Shown: positions 36,065 through 44,498, counted from the stretch's first letter. The stretch: DNA of 64,000 bases from Prevotella sp. UBA2755 (GCA_002353225.1 DEJF01000047.1:1-64000), one strand, 5' to 3'. Translations and numbers: made by a program. Notes: generated by a model from the letters alone, not told the origin.

Positions 36065-38437
36065 TCATAGCAACTCCTGTAACCGCTTGAAAGCAGGAGC
36101 GAGGAGGGTGGTCTCCACCTCCTGTCCTGAGGGAGAGCGGAATATGCATCGGCGTTGCTTAGGGAGCAGGTTACTGATATGATGGATATTCACTAAGGTG
36201 CTGCGATCGGCACGGATGAACGTCTCTGGGTCAAGCATTTTCTCTAAGGTACCGAGACCAAGAAGTACGGTATCCTTATCGTAAAAGGTAACGATTTGAG
36301 AGTAGTTACCGTCCCCCTTGAAATAAGCGATGTCTTTCACGAAGACAACAATGGTGCCGCTTGCTGTCCGCAAGGTGAGCCGCTCTTCCGTGTTCTTCTC
36401 CGTCATCTTGATGATGTCTTGAGCCAATTTGGTTGACTCCGCCTCACTTGCTTTCTTGCGGATAGCCTCTATCTGCTGTTCTTTCTGTAACTTCTCTCGT
36501 TGCAGTCGGATCATTCTCTGGCGGTTACGCCGTTTCTCATACCATCGGGTCATTGCCCATACGATAACTGCTAACAACAAAAGTCCTGAGAGCCATACCC
36601 ACCAGTGTTGCCACCAACGGAGTGGGGGATAGATATAGGTGTCTTCCTCATGGTAAGCGAGCAGGTCGGCTGGTTTGAAAGACATCATCTGCTCCACGCC
36701 GGCAAGCCATAACGTCCCATCGTTGGTCTCGGCAATGGTCGCTTTCAGCGGCTCTGTCATGGTGAACCCGTTATGATGGTTGAAGAAACGGGTATCACTG
36801 ACGTGGTAGTCGTTGTTGATGCGACAAACAAACAGTCCATCGACGACCGCCACGACCAGATAACCATGTGGAGAGATATGCAGTGAGCGTACCTCATGAC
36901 CAGCCAGTGGTGGTATCTGTGGGTTCAGTGGTTCTGGTTCTACTTGTCCTTGGCGTATGATGAACACAGAGTCGGCAGAGGCGAAGAAGACGGTCCCCTT
37001 GGCATCTGCGTCTATCGTTGAGACGATCAACTTCTGATTGCCGTATGTGGTCTTGCTGACCTGATGGTTCTTGGTGATAGAGAAAACACCAGAACTGCTG
37101 GCTATCCATAACCGACCACTCTGGTCGTGCGTCGCACACCAAGGGTGCAGGATTTCCGTAGTCAGTGTGTCGATAGCCGTTGTCTTCGGATCATAGGCAA
37201 GGATGCTGTTACGATTACCCGTGATGAGTCTGCCCCAAGCCTCCGCCACAAACTGGTAGCGGTCGCGAGGAAGACCTAACCATTGAAGTTGCTCGTGGTT
37301 GATGCTGACGATATCACCGTTTCCTGCCATATAGACATGGTCTCCTATCCGTACACCACTTGGTGCGAAAAACTGTTCTGGGTTGTCGTCAATGACTTTC
37401 CCGTCCACCAATACTTTCCCATTCAGTGTTCCCATCACCAGTCTTCCTGTTTGGTCTACGGTGACAGATCTCACGATATCGTTCTCGTCTGTCAGCGTGT
37501 GGTTCATGAAACAACGGTTGAAGAAACAGTAGACCCCTTGGTAACTTGCCACCCACAAACGGTCCCAGCGGTCTACCATGATATCACGGATAAGGTTGAT
37601 GCCCGTAAAGAGTTGACGGACACCCTTTCCGTCATAGAGATAGATCGTATGCTCGTCGGCTATGACCATGCTGCCGGAGCGAAGCATCCTGACCGTCAGT
37701 CCGTAACTCGCCATCGACCAGTCGACAGCCACTAACCGCCGCATACCGTCTTTTCCCATTCTGTAGATACCATCCGAGGCAAAGGCAAGCAGTCCTTGAG
37801 GAGTGCGCAACAAGGTATATATGTCGCTCTTGCCAGATAGTCTGATAGCCTTTTTGCTTCCTCGTCTCACCTGATAGAGTCCCTGTGTGGTAGGAATCAT
37901 GATGTGGAGGGAGTCGATGAATAGTTTCCTGTCTGGGGTCATCTCATCGAGCATAGAACTAATCAGCAGTGGCTCGATACCCTCCCGTGTCATGCGACAT
38001 AGTCGACGGTGCTCTTCCAGACTGTCTTCCATCAGCACGTAACCGTTAGGCAGACTCCCTGCGTTTAGGTTGTTCTGCAACCAGTGCCCCTTGGGGTCGA
38101 GTGGGAGCGGCTCCACCTCCTCATAGTCCACCCTCCATTGTCGGAAGAATCCCAATGCCCTCACCTCTTGGTCTACCTCAGTGAATCCCACGATGTTCAG
38201 CCGTCGCCCTTTCAGGAAGGGGGTGAATGTCTTGCCGTCATAACGGACGAACCCAGACAGTGTACCTATATAAATATACCCGTGTGAGTCTTGCCACAGC
38301 CGTTCCGTCTGCATCTGCGGCAGTCCGTCCTGTGTGGTATAGCGTCGATAGGTCAGGTGACTCTCTGTCTGAGCCTGCATATCCATACAGAGACAGAGCG
38401 TCAGCACCAGGAGCAGTATGCGTTTGAATGTTTCCAT
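36065..38437 (-). CDS. Beta-propeller sensor with LytTR DNA-binding domain
   Basis: 790 residues: signal peptide (MRMLLLVLTLCLCMD-type start), a periplasmic seven-bladed-type Reg_prop region (about 25-610, with 'YTTQDGLPQMQTERLWQDS' at its start), one membrane segment ('WWVWLSGLLLLAVIVW', about 620-640), a charged coiled coil (about 650-690) and a C-terminal LytTR domain (about 695-790, 'FVKDIAYFKGDGNYSQIV', 'FIRADRSTLVNIHHISNL'). Unlike hybrid two-component systems, no histidine kinase, Y_Y_Y or receiver domain is present, so the membrane sensor is joined straight to its DNA-binding domain. Its target is unknown; the divergent secreted protein at 38617 is a candidate. Confidence 0.9.
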   Translation of the reverse strand: METFKRILLLVLTLCLCMDMQAQTESHLTYRRYTTQDGLPQMQTERLWQDSHGYIYIGTLSGFVRYDGKTFTPFLKGRRLNIVGFTEVDQEVRALGFFRQWRVDYEEVEPLPLDPKGHWLQNNLNAGSLPNGYVLMEDSLEEHRRLCRMTREGIEPLLISSMLDEMTPDRKLFIDSLHIMIPTTQGLYQVRRGSKKAIRLSGKSDIYTLLRTPQGLLAFASDGIYRMGKDGMRRLVAVDWSMASYGLTVRMLRSGSMVIADEHTIYLYDGKGVRQLFTGINLIRDIMVDRWDRLWVASYQGVYCFFNRCFMNHTLTDENDIVRSVTVDQTGRLVMGTLNGKVLVDGKVIDDNPEQFFAPSGVRIGDHVYMAGNGDIVSINHEQLQWLGLPRDRYQFVAEAWGRLITGNRNSILAYDPKTTAIDTLTTEILHPWCATHDQSGRLWIASSSGVFSITKNHQVSKTTYGNQKLIVSTIDADAKGTVFFASADSVFIIRQGQVEPEPLNPQIPPLAGHEVRSLHISPHGYLVVAVVDGLFVCRINNDYHVSDTRFFNHHNGFTMTEPLKATIAETNDGTLWLAGVEQMMSFKPADLLAYHEEDTYIYPPLRWWQHWWVWLSGLLLLAVIVWAMTRWYEKRRNRQRMIRLQREKLQKEQQIEAIRKKASEAESTKLAQDIIKMTEKNTEERLTLRTASGTIVVFVKDIAYFKGDGNYSQIVTFYDKDTVLLGLGTLEKMLDPETFIRADRSTLVNIHHISNLLPKQRRCIFRSPSGQEVETTLLAPAFKRLQELL

Positions 38438-38575
38438 GATGCGAAGTTACTAAAAAAAGTGGAATACCAAAAGCATTCTCCCATAATTATTTCTCCCGCT
38501 GCCGAGTTCGTCACTCACAAGGGGCAGTTCGTCAAAAACACCTGCTGCAAGGGCGTTCCTGCATCATCTTTTTCC

Positions 38576-38583
38576 TATCTTTG
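38576..38583 (+). promoter_or_regulatory. -7 box for the secreted protein at 38617
   Basis: TATCTTTG (TAnnTTTG), 34 bases before the ATG at 38617. Confidence 0.6.
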
Positions 38584-38616
38584 CGATAGTTTAAGATTGT
38601 CTCATTTAAAAAAATA

Positions 38617-40623
38617 ATGCGTATGAAAAAGAAACTACTCATGCTCTTCGGAGCCATATTGGTAAACAGTGCATTATGGGCTGTGGCACCAAGTTCTTAT
38701 GTGCAGTTCAGCATCAACGGGAACAGAAAGGTCCCTGGTTTTAGCCAATTCTCCAGTTCTGTGCCAGCACCTTACAACTTGGGCGTGGTTTATCGGAGTC
38801 CTGACAAAGACAAACCGAATCTTGGCATAACGGGCTATCAGGTTGTCATCAGCACGGACCGTGAAGGGTTCGAATATGAGGACAGCCATTATATGCAGGT
38901 CTATATCGGTGTTTACGACAGCAACATTTCCAACTCAGAGGCATACTTCGACACAGCAAAGGAAGGATTGTTCATTAAGCCTGTAAACAGTAGCGCACCG
39001 GTGCCATTCGGTCACCAGTTGACGGGCAACAAAGGCAGTTACGAGCCCATGAATGAGGTGATGAGTGCCAGCGAGTTTACCTGGAGCGACGGTATGGTTG
39101 ACAACTTCGTGTTGCCTTCTCCACTGGTGTATGATGCAGTGTCCAACACCTATAAACAAGGTGAGTATCAGAAAGGACACTCCTATGTCATAGTCATCCA
39201 CTTTACGGAAATAGCACATATGAGTATTGGCGGTACCAACTCATGGCATTATCCGCAAAACTCTGGTGGTGAGTACTCCTCGTTCTATTGGAGTGAAGAC
39301 TTCTCCAAAGAATGTCTGCTGGCAGGTTTCACATACGCTGCTGATGAGGCAACGTCCTCTGCTATAGTCAGTATGGCAGTCAACGGTGAGCAAACGAATT
39401 ACAATTTGCTTGGTGAGAACCAAGACCCCATCGATTTGGGTACGATTTACTCGAAAGAGGTAACCCTGGCATCTGACCAGACCAAGATGATGCTCCCCGA
39501 CTTGAGCTTCGACCTTTTCGTTGTTGAGTCTGCTGTGCCCGTCACTTATTCCGAGGCAGCACATGTATATGGTGCATCCATGACGTTTACTACCCTCAAG
39601 AAGATCGTTGCCGACGAGCACATCATTGGAGGCTACGAAGTGGACAACAGAGACTATAAGACGGGAAACTTCGGTACGATTAACTCCGATTTGGTTCCTG
39701 CCATTCTTTGCGGTTCCGCAGACGGATTGGTCCCGCTTAGTGAAAACTGGGCATACGAGGCTTATCCATTAGATGTGTGGGGGAACTGGACATATTCCGG
39801 CACCCATCCCGTCAATGTCGGTTGGGGCTATGACACGGCGAACAATGGGAACTTTCAGGACGGTGAGACCTATACCGTTGCTTTCTATTTTACCGAATAT
39901 AACGTCAATCTGGAGCCAGCCTATATTCACCGCAACGGTGGCAAATACTATAAGTTCAATTTCACCTACTCTTCAAAGACCAAAGAAGAAGCAGAACAAA
40001 AGCCCGCTGACACGGAAGTGACAATCATTCCTGGAACAGGAGCGACTCCAGGGACTGCGACAACTACGGACACTGGTGTGACAGTGGCGATTGGTAACGA
40101 GGATGTTGTCAATAGTGACGGTAGTGTGACATTTACGTCAACGGTTACTGCTGATGCTGTAAAGACACTGATGGAATCAACAACTCCTGGCTCTGCCACT
40201 TTCCTGAGCACGTTTAAAGGTATCTACCTGATGGTGGCAGAAGGTAAAGGACATGTGGATGTCCAGTTGGAAACGGCAGGGGACATAGAGATGACAGCGA
40301 TGTGCGGAACAGAGACTTTGGATACTTATAGTTCCGCAAGCAAGGGTGTGGTCAGCATAAATTACAATGTTGACAGCGACCAGTGGATACTATTGTTCCC
40401 AACAGAGAAAACTGCTTCGGCAAGAGGAAATCGTGTTCCTGGCGACAATACTCTGCGTATCTACGACTTGAAGGTTGTTCCAGTGGTTACAGGTATCCAT
40501 GTGATCAATGCTGGTGGCAACAAAGAGAATGTATACTATGACCTTCATGGTCGTAAGGTAGTAGGTAATCCTACTGTTAAGGGCATCTACATCAACGGAA
40601 GAAAGAAAGTTCTTAAAAAATAA
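38617..40623 (+). CDS. Secreted repeat-containing protein with a Prevotella-type C-terminal tail
   Basis: 668 residues with a signal peptide (MRMKKKLLMLFGAILVNSALWA). Two related beta-rich segments (about 50-240 and 300-450) share patterns such as 'ITGYQVVIST', 'HSYVIVIHFTE' and 'EAYPLDVWGNW', suggesting a tandem domain. A Thr/Ala/Pro-rich spacer (about 460-480, 'PGTGATPGTATTTD') leads to a third beta domain. The end 'YDLHGRKV', 'KGIYINGRKKVLKK' matches the tail of two other genes here. Function unknown; probably surface exposed or envelope associated. Its start could also be the ATG at 38623. Confidence 0.85.
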   Translation: MRMKKKLLMLFGAILVNSALWAVAPSSYVQFSINGNRKVPGFSQFSSSVPAPYNLGVVYRSPDKDKPNLGITGYQVVISTDREGFEYEDSHYMQVYIGVYDSNISNSEAYFDTAKEGLFIKPVNSSAPVPFGHQLTGNKGSYEPMNEVMSASEFTWSDGMVDNFVLPSPLVYDAVSNTYKQGEYQKGHSYVIVIHFTEIAHMSIGGTNSWHYPQNSGGEYSSFYWSEDFSKECLLAGFTYAADEATSSAIVSMAVNGEQTNYNLLGENQDPIDLGTIYSKEVTLASDQTKMMLPDLSFDLFVVESAVPVTYSEAAHVYGASMTFTTLKKIVADEHIIGGYEVDNRDYKTGNFGTINSDLVPAILCGSADGLVPLSENWAYEAYPLDVWGNWTYSGTHPVNVGWGYDTANNGNFQDGETYTVAFYFTEYNVNLEPAYIHRNGGKYYKFNFTYSSKTKEEAEQKPADTEVTIIPGTGATPGTATTTDTGVTVAIGNEDVVNSDGSVTFTSTVTADAVKTLMESTTPGSATFLSTFKGIYLMVAEGKGHVDVQLETAGDIEMTAMCGTETLDTYSSASKGVVSINYNVDSDQWILLFPTEKTASARGNRVPGDNTLRIYDLKVVPVVTGIHVINAGGNKENVYYDLHGRKVVGNPTVKGIYINGRKKVLKK

Positions 40624-40627
40624 TCAT

Positions 40628-41762
40628 ATGAAAAAGAATAACCTATTTATAAAAAGGTCACTGTCCTGCCTGTGGTGGGTGGTAGCGGACCGTATGACTC
40701 CGACAATACTTTCGCTTATCTTTTCGCCACCTCGGGTGAATACTTAGACCCTGTTATTAATACCACCATCCGCAACCATCCCACCAAGGACATCGTACTC
40801 CCTGCCTTGAACGTTACACGTTGTGGATATATGTATATGTTTGCACGCTGCCAGAACCTTACCCGTGCCCCCGAACTGCCTGCCACTGAACTGGGATGGG
40901 GCTGTTCCACCAGATGTTCTGCAGCACCGCCATCGAGCGGGCACCAGTGTTGGCTGCCGCCACTGTTCCTCATGAAGGCTACAGTTCGATGTTCGACCAA
41001 TGTGCCAACCTGAATTACGTGAAGTGTCTGGCAACCGACATCTCAGCCCAGGGAAGTACTGGCTTCTGGCTTAACGGTGTGGCTGCCACAGGCACCTTCG
41101 TCAAGGCCGATGGCATGGATGACTGGACGGTAGGTCCGCAGGATGAATGGGGTAGCATCCATGGCATCCCCGCAGGTTGGACGGTTGAGACATCCCCGAT
41201 TGTCTATGCTCATCTCAACAGTGACGGTGAGGGCAACTACTGGGCTACCTTCTACAACGAGTCTGCTGGTTTTACGGTTGATGCCACCACTTCTGTCTAT
41301 ACGGCAAAGGTAAGTAGCGGTAAGGAGAAGGTGGAGTTGACAGCGGTTGATGACAAGACCATCCCAGCGGGTAATGCTGTGGTGCTGAAGTCATCTGCTG
41401 CCACTGCCACCATGACATACGATGTCGCTACCACGGGAATGCTTGCCGACAACGAGTTGCTGGCTTCCGCTACCGACATCACCACACCAGCGAATACCTA
41501 TATGCTGACTAAAGGAACGAGTGGGGTGGGTTTCTACCACTGGACGGGTACGGATATTCCCGCTAATCGCGGATACCTTATCATCAGTGGTGCTGGAGCC
41601 AGAGAGTTCGTGCCTATTGATGGCATGGCGACAGGTATCAGTGAGATGTCAGATGTAAGAAGGAAAACGGATGATGCGTATTACGACCTGAACGGTCGCC
41701 GTGTGCTGTATCCCACCAAAGGCATCTATGTGAGGAACGGAAAGAAGATCATCTTTAAATGA
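40628..41762 (+). pseudogene. Decayed BspA-like surface protein
   Basis: An ATG at 40628 (MKKNNLFIKR) is out of frame with the repeat region. The region from about 40642 encodes 'APELPATELGWG', a DUF285-like repeat, but the frame is lost near 40900: the continuation 'HQMFCSTAIERAPVLAAATV' and 'YSSMFDQCANLNYVKCLATD' is in another frame (from 40896). The C-terminal part (41000-41762) is intact, with a beta domain and the tail 'YYDLNGRRVLYPTKGIYVRNGKKIIFK' (shown in part). Two or more frame changes make this a pseudogene, although a sequencing error cannot be excluded. A small peptide gene follows, as after the intact BspA gene. Confidence 0.75.
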
Positions 41763-41776
41763 GGGAGGAACGGACG

Positions 41777-41950
41777 ATGAGAAAAATGATCATATCAAAG
41801 GGTAATGAGCGTAAGCATTCTTACCAGACACCGATGATGACGGTCTGGCTACTACAGGGATGCCAGCCTTTACTTGGTGGGTCGGTAGACATAACACCTC
41901 CGATGCCCGTAGTTGATGAGTGGCCTGACGAGATGCCACAACCGTGGTAA
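41777..41950 (+). CDS. Small peptide with Y-x-x-P-x-M leader and LGGS motif
   Basis: 57 residues from the ATG at 41777 (63 if the overlapping ATG at 41759 is used). The N-terminal half contains 'SYQTPMMTVWLLQGCQPL' then 'LGGS', matching the peptide at 33871-34044 position by position at Y, P, M, Q, L, G and S. The tail is Pro/Asp/Trp-rich and ends 'PDEMPQPW'. Like the other, it lies immediately downstream of a BspA-like gene. The L-G-G-S resembles a double-glycine processing site. Function unknown. Confidence 0.7.
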   Translation: MRKMIISKGNERKHSYQTPMMTVWLLQGCQPLLGGSVDITPPMPVVDEWPDEMPQPW

Positions 41951-41982
41951 TACTGTTCCTACTTTAGGTAACCAACACGTTT

Positions 41983-42056
41983 GGATGGCACTTACGATTC
42001 GTAGGTGCCGTCCTTTGCAGTTGTAAGTCCAGTGTAATCGATGCGAAGTGCCATCC
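41983..42056. repeat. 11-bp inverted repeat downstream of the small peptide
   Basis: GGATGGCACTT (41983-41993) is repeated in reverse complement at 42046-42056, with a 52-base loop that also contains GGTGCCGTCC. It could be a weak terminator or the trace of a mobile element. Confidence 0.5.
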
Positions 42057-42081
42057 TTCGCAAGTGTTAGAAGCATCCTAA

Positions 42082-42172
42082 TCGGTTGTCGACTCCAGTC
42101 GACAGGGTTGCTGACTCCAGTCAACCGATCTGTCGACTCCAGTCAACCGATCTGCCGACTCTAAGTCAACCG
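42082..42172. repeat. Four-unit array of 22-bp dyads
   Basis: Four tandem copies of about 22 bases have the core GACTCCAGTCAACCGATCTG. Each core (for example GTCGACTCCAGTCGAC or GTTG-CTGACTCCAG-TCAAC) is itself near-palindromic. The array lies between the small peptide gene and the convergent MFS gene. It is too regular for chance but has no known function; it is not a CRISPR, since the units abut without spacers. Confidence 0.75.
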
Positions 42173-42181
42173 TTAGTTTCT

Positions 42182-43402
42182 TTATCCTTCTATCCTCCTT
42201 GCGAGGAAGAAGACTCTTGTTTTGAGGAAATAGAGTGCTACACCAATAGCGTTCATAGCGGTGACTGTCCAGAAGGCAGTGCCGTAGCCGAAGTGTTCAG
42301 CGATGGCTCCACCGGCAAGGATACCGAGTCCCATTCCCACATCCCACGAGATGAGGATGGTGGAGTTGGCGGTACCTCGCTCGTTATGATGTGCCATCGA
42401 GATCATCATATTCTGGAAGGCGGGCCACATGTGTCCGTTGCCTAAGCCGATGAGGAGGGCGGAGGAGTAGTAGCCTGCGTAAGTGAAGAATGAAGAGTGA
42501 AGAGTGAAGAATTGGCTGTCGCCTATGGTAGGCAGGAGGATAAACAGGGTATATCCGATGAGGGAGATAACCATTCCCTCTGATGCGTTATGGGTCAGTC
42601 TGCCCTGTCGCAATGCCTTTCCACCTTGCAGTCGGGAGAGGATGAGTCCGATAGAACAGAGCATAAACCAGGTACCCGTACCACCTGTGATACCCAACAC
42701 CTGTTTTCCGTAGATGGCGAGGTAGTTGCTCATGACCCCAAAACAGAAGCCGAAGAACACCATATTCACACCCAATAGCCACCCTCGTGCGAGGAAAAAA
42801 CGGTCGAGGGATAAGACCCTTTCCGACTTCCCCTGTTGAGGGGAAGAGACAGTGACCGTAGCATCGACCATCCAGCCGAAGGTAGCGATAGCAAGGGCAA
42901 GCCAGAATAGCAGTTCGAAATTATGGGTCTGCGTATAGACAAAGATAGCGAAGGTAGGTGCTATCGCCATAGCGAGGTTGTTGGAGAGCCCATAGTAGCC
43001 GATTCCCTCGTTCCGTCGTGAGGAGGGAAGCACGTCAATAGCAACCGTGGAGTTGGCAACGGTCAAGGCTCCGAAGGGTCCGCCATGCAGGGTGCGGACG
43101 ATGGTAAACAGCAGGAGGGTGCCAGCGGCAAGGTAGCCGGCAAAGAATATCGCAAAGGATGCAAAGCATACCATCAGCACCGTCTTGCGAGGAAAGGAGT
43201 CGACCACATATCCGCTGAACGGTCGGAAGAGGAGTGCCGTGATGGTATAGCCCGACAATACCAGTCCGATGACATCCTTGGTAGCCCCGAAGGTCTCATG
43301 CAGATAGAGGGGTAGCAAGGGTGTGAGCAGATAAAAGGCGAAGAACAGCGAGAAGTTCGCTATCATCACCTTGATGTAGTTGCGATTCCAGAGTTTGTCC
43401 AT
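42182..43402 (-). CDS. MFS transporter
   Basis: 406 residues with twelve hydrophobic segments and MFS signatures such as 'FSGYVVDSFPRKTVLMV' (the loop 2-3 motif A region) and 'DVGMGLGILAGGAIAEHFGYG' in the second half. It is a drug/H+ or sugar efflux-type exporter in the inner membrane; the substrate is unknown. Two mobile repeats interrupt the coding sequence: 'SSPQQGK' from a REP-like palindrome (42827-42846) and 'QFFTLHSSFFTY' from the GAAGAAT repeat (42483-42516). They fall in loops and keep the frame. It follows hisC on the same strand, with the 10-bp repeat array between. Confidence 0.88.
   Translation of the reverse strand: MDKLWNRNYIKVMIANFSLFFAFYLLTPLLPLYLHETFGATKDVIGLVLSGYTITALLFRPFSGYVVDSFPRKTVLMVCFASFAIFFAGYLAAGTLLLFTIVRTLHGGPFGALTVANSTVAIDVLPSSRRNEGIGYYGLSNNLAMAIAPTFAIFVYTQTHNFELLFWLALAIATFGWMVDATVTVSSPQQGKSERVLSLDRFFLARGWLLGVNMVFFGFCFGVMSNYLAIYGKQVLGITGGTGTWFMLCSIGLILSRLQGGKALRQGRLTHNASEGMVISLIGYTLFILLPTIGDSQFFTLHSSFFTYAGYYSSALLIGLGNGHMWPAFQNMMISMAHHNERGTANSTILISWDVGMGLGILAGGAIAEHFGYGTAFWTVTAMNAIGVALYFLKTRVFFLARRIEG
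42483..42516. repeat. Dispersed GAAGAAT repeat inside the MFS gene
   Basis: GTGAAGAATGAAGAGTGAAG followed by AGTGAAGAATT is read on the minus strand as 'FFTLHSSFFT'. It keeps the frame within an MFS loop. Related copies are at 30066-30104 and 33720-33751. Confidence 0.6.
42827..42846. repeat. REP-like palindrome inside the MFS gene
   Basis: CTTCCCCT and AGGGGAAG flank the loop GTTG. The sequence is in frame within the MFS gene, in a cytoplasmic loop. The same kind of palindrome occurs at 16570-16589 and 62881-62912. Confidence 0.6.
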
Positions 43403-43420
43403 GGGGCTGGGGGATAGATT

Positions 43421-43470
43421 GTTCTAGAATGTTCTAGATCGTTCTAGAATGTTCTAGAGTATTCTAGAAT
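43421..43470. repeat. Five tandem 10-bp TTCTAGA repeats
   Basis: Five adjacent 10-base units: GTTCTAGAAT, GTTCTAGATC, GTTCTAGAAT, GTTCTAGAGT, ATTCTAGAAT. Each carries the palindrome TTCTAGA(A). The final unit contains the hisC stop codon, and the array fills most of the gap to the MFS start at 43402. The period of about one helical turn would place all centres on one face. Confidence 0.9.
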
Positions 43471-44498
43471 TGTCTTAGGGCGGAGAGGAGTTCGTTATTC
43501 TCGCTCTTCATGCCGATGGTGATGCGTAGGCAGTTGTTGCAGAGTTGCACACGGGTACGGTTGCGGACGATGATGCCTTTGTCGACCAGATAATCGTAAA
43601 TTTTCTGGGCATCTGTCATCTTGGCAAGGAAGAAATTAGCATCCGTCTTATACACCTGCTCACAGATAGGCAGTTCTGTAAATGCTTGCATCAGACGATT
43701 ACGCTCTGTAAGCAATGTCTTTACCCACTTATCCACCTCAAACGGGTCTTTGAGTGCCTCCAATGCCTGCTGCTGGGTAAGCATATTGACATTATAAGGA
43801 TATTTCACCTTATTATATATAGCGATAATCTCTGGGGCAGCGAATGCCATACCGAGGCGGATACCAGCCAACGCCCATGCCTTCGACATCGTATTAAGAA
43901 CGATAAGGTTGCGGTATTTTGCCAATTCGCCACGGAGAGATTTCTGCTGGGCGAAGTCGCTGTAAGCCTCGTCGACAATGACGATACCCTCGAAACCCTC
44001 TATCACCTTGATGATCTCGTCACGGTTCAGGGAATTGCCTGTAGGGTTGTTGGGTGAGCAAATCCAGATCAGTTTGGTATGAGCATCACATGCCTTCAAC
44101 AGATCGGCAGCCTTGAAGTCATAGTTCTCGTCCAGTAATACAGGACGATACTCGATATCGTTGATATCCGCACAGACCCGATACATGCCGTATGTCGGCT
44201 CTATCGCCACCACATTGTCCTTACCCGGTTCGCAGAAGATACGATAAGGCAGGTCGATCGCCTCGTCACTACCATTGCCGAGGAAAATCATCTGCTCAGG
44301 AATACCCTTCACCTTGGCAATCTGTTTCTTCAACTCACGCTGCAAAGGATCGGGATAACGGTTATAGGGGGCACCATAAGGATTCTCATTGGCATCAAGG
44401 AACACGTGGGCTTCCTTGCCAGAATACTCGTCACGGGCACTGCTGTATGGAGCGAGGCTCCAGATATTCTTTCTGACTAATTGCTCTAAAGGTTTCAT
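43464..44498 (-). CDS. hisC: Histidinol-phosphate aminotransferase
   Basis: 344 residues from MKPLEQLVRKN; a PLP-dependent class I/II aminotransferase that converts imidazole-acetol phosphate to histidinol phosphate. Visible are 'DANENPYGAPYNRYPDP', 'GNGSDEAIDLPYR', 'SPNNPTGNSL' and the PLP-lysine region 'NTMSKAWALAGIRLG'. An in-frame ATG at 44558 would overlap hisD and encode a Pro/Asn/Thr-rich N-terminus that is really the product of tandem repeats (44512-44538); it was rejected. It follows hisD in the hisGDC operon. Its stop codon lies within the 10-bp repeat array. Confidence 0.95.
   Translation of the reverse strand: MKPLEQLVRKNIWSLAPYSSARDEYSGKEAHVFLDANENPYGAPYNRYPDPLQRELKKQIAKVKGIPEQMIFLGNGSDEAIDLPYRIFCEPGKDNVVAIEPTYGMYRVCADINDIEYRPVLLDENYDFKAADLLKACDAHTKLIWICSPNNPTGNSLNRDEIIKVIEGFEGIVIVDEAYSDFAQQKSLRGELAKYRNLIVLNTMSKAWALAGIRLGMAFAAPEIIAIYNKVKYPYNVNMLTQQQALEALKDPFEVDKWVKTLLTERNRLMQAFTELPICEQVYKTDANFFLAKMTDAQKIYDYLVDKGIIVRNRTRVQLCNNCLRITIGMKSENNELLSALRQF

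Noticed and set aside
40672..41013. Separate 113-codon gene
   Set aside because: It is the 5' part of a decayed BspA-like gene whose continuation is in another frame from 40896.
42082..43470. CRISPR array
   Set aside because: Repeat units at 42082-42172 and 43421-43470 abut directly, with no unique spacers and no cas genes nearby.
43421..43470. Eukaryote-like heat-shock element (nTTCnnGAAn)
   Set aside because: TTCTAGAA superficially fits, but bacteria lack HSF, and the exact tandem 10-bp period suggests simple duplication or another protein site.
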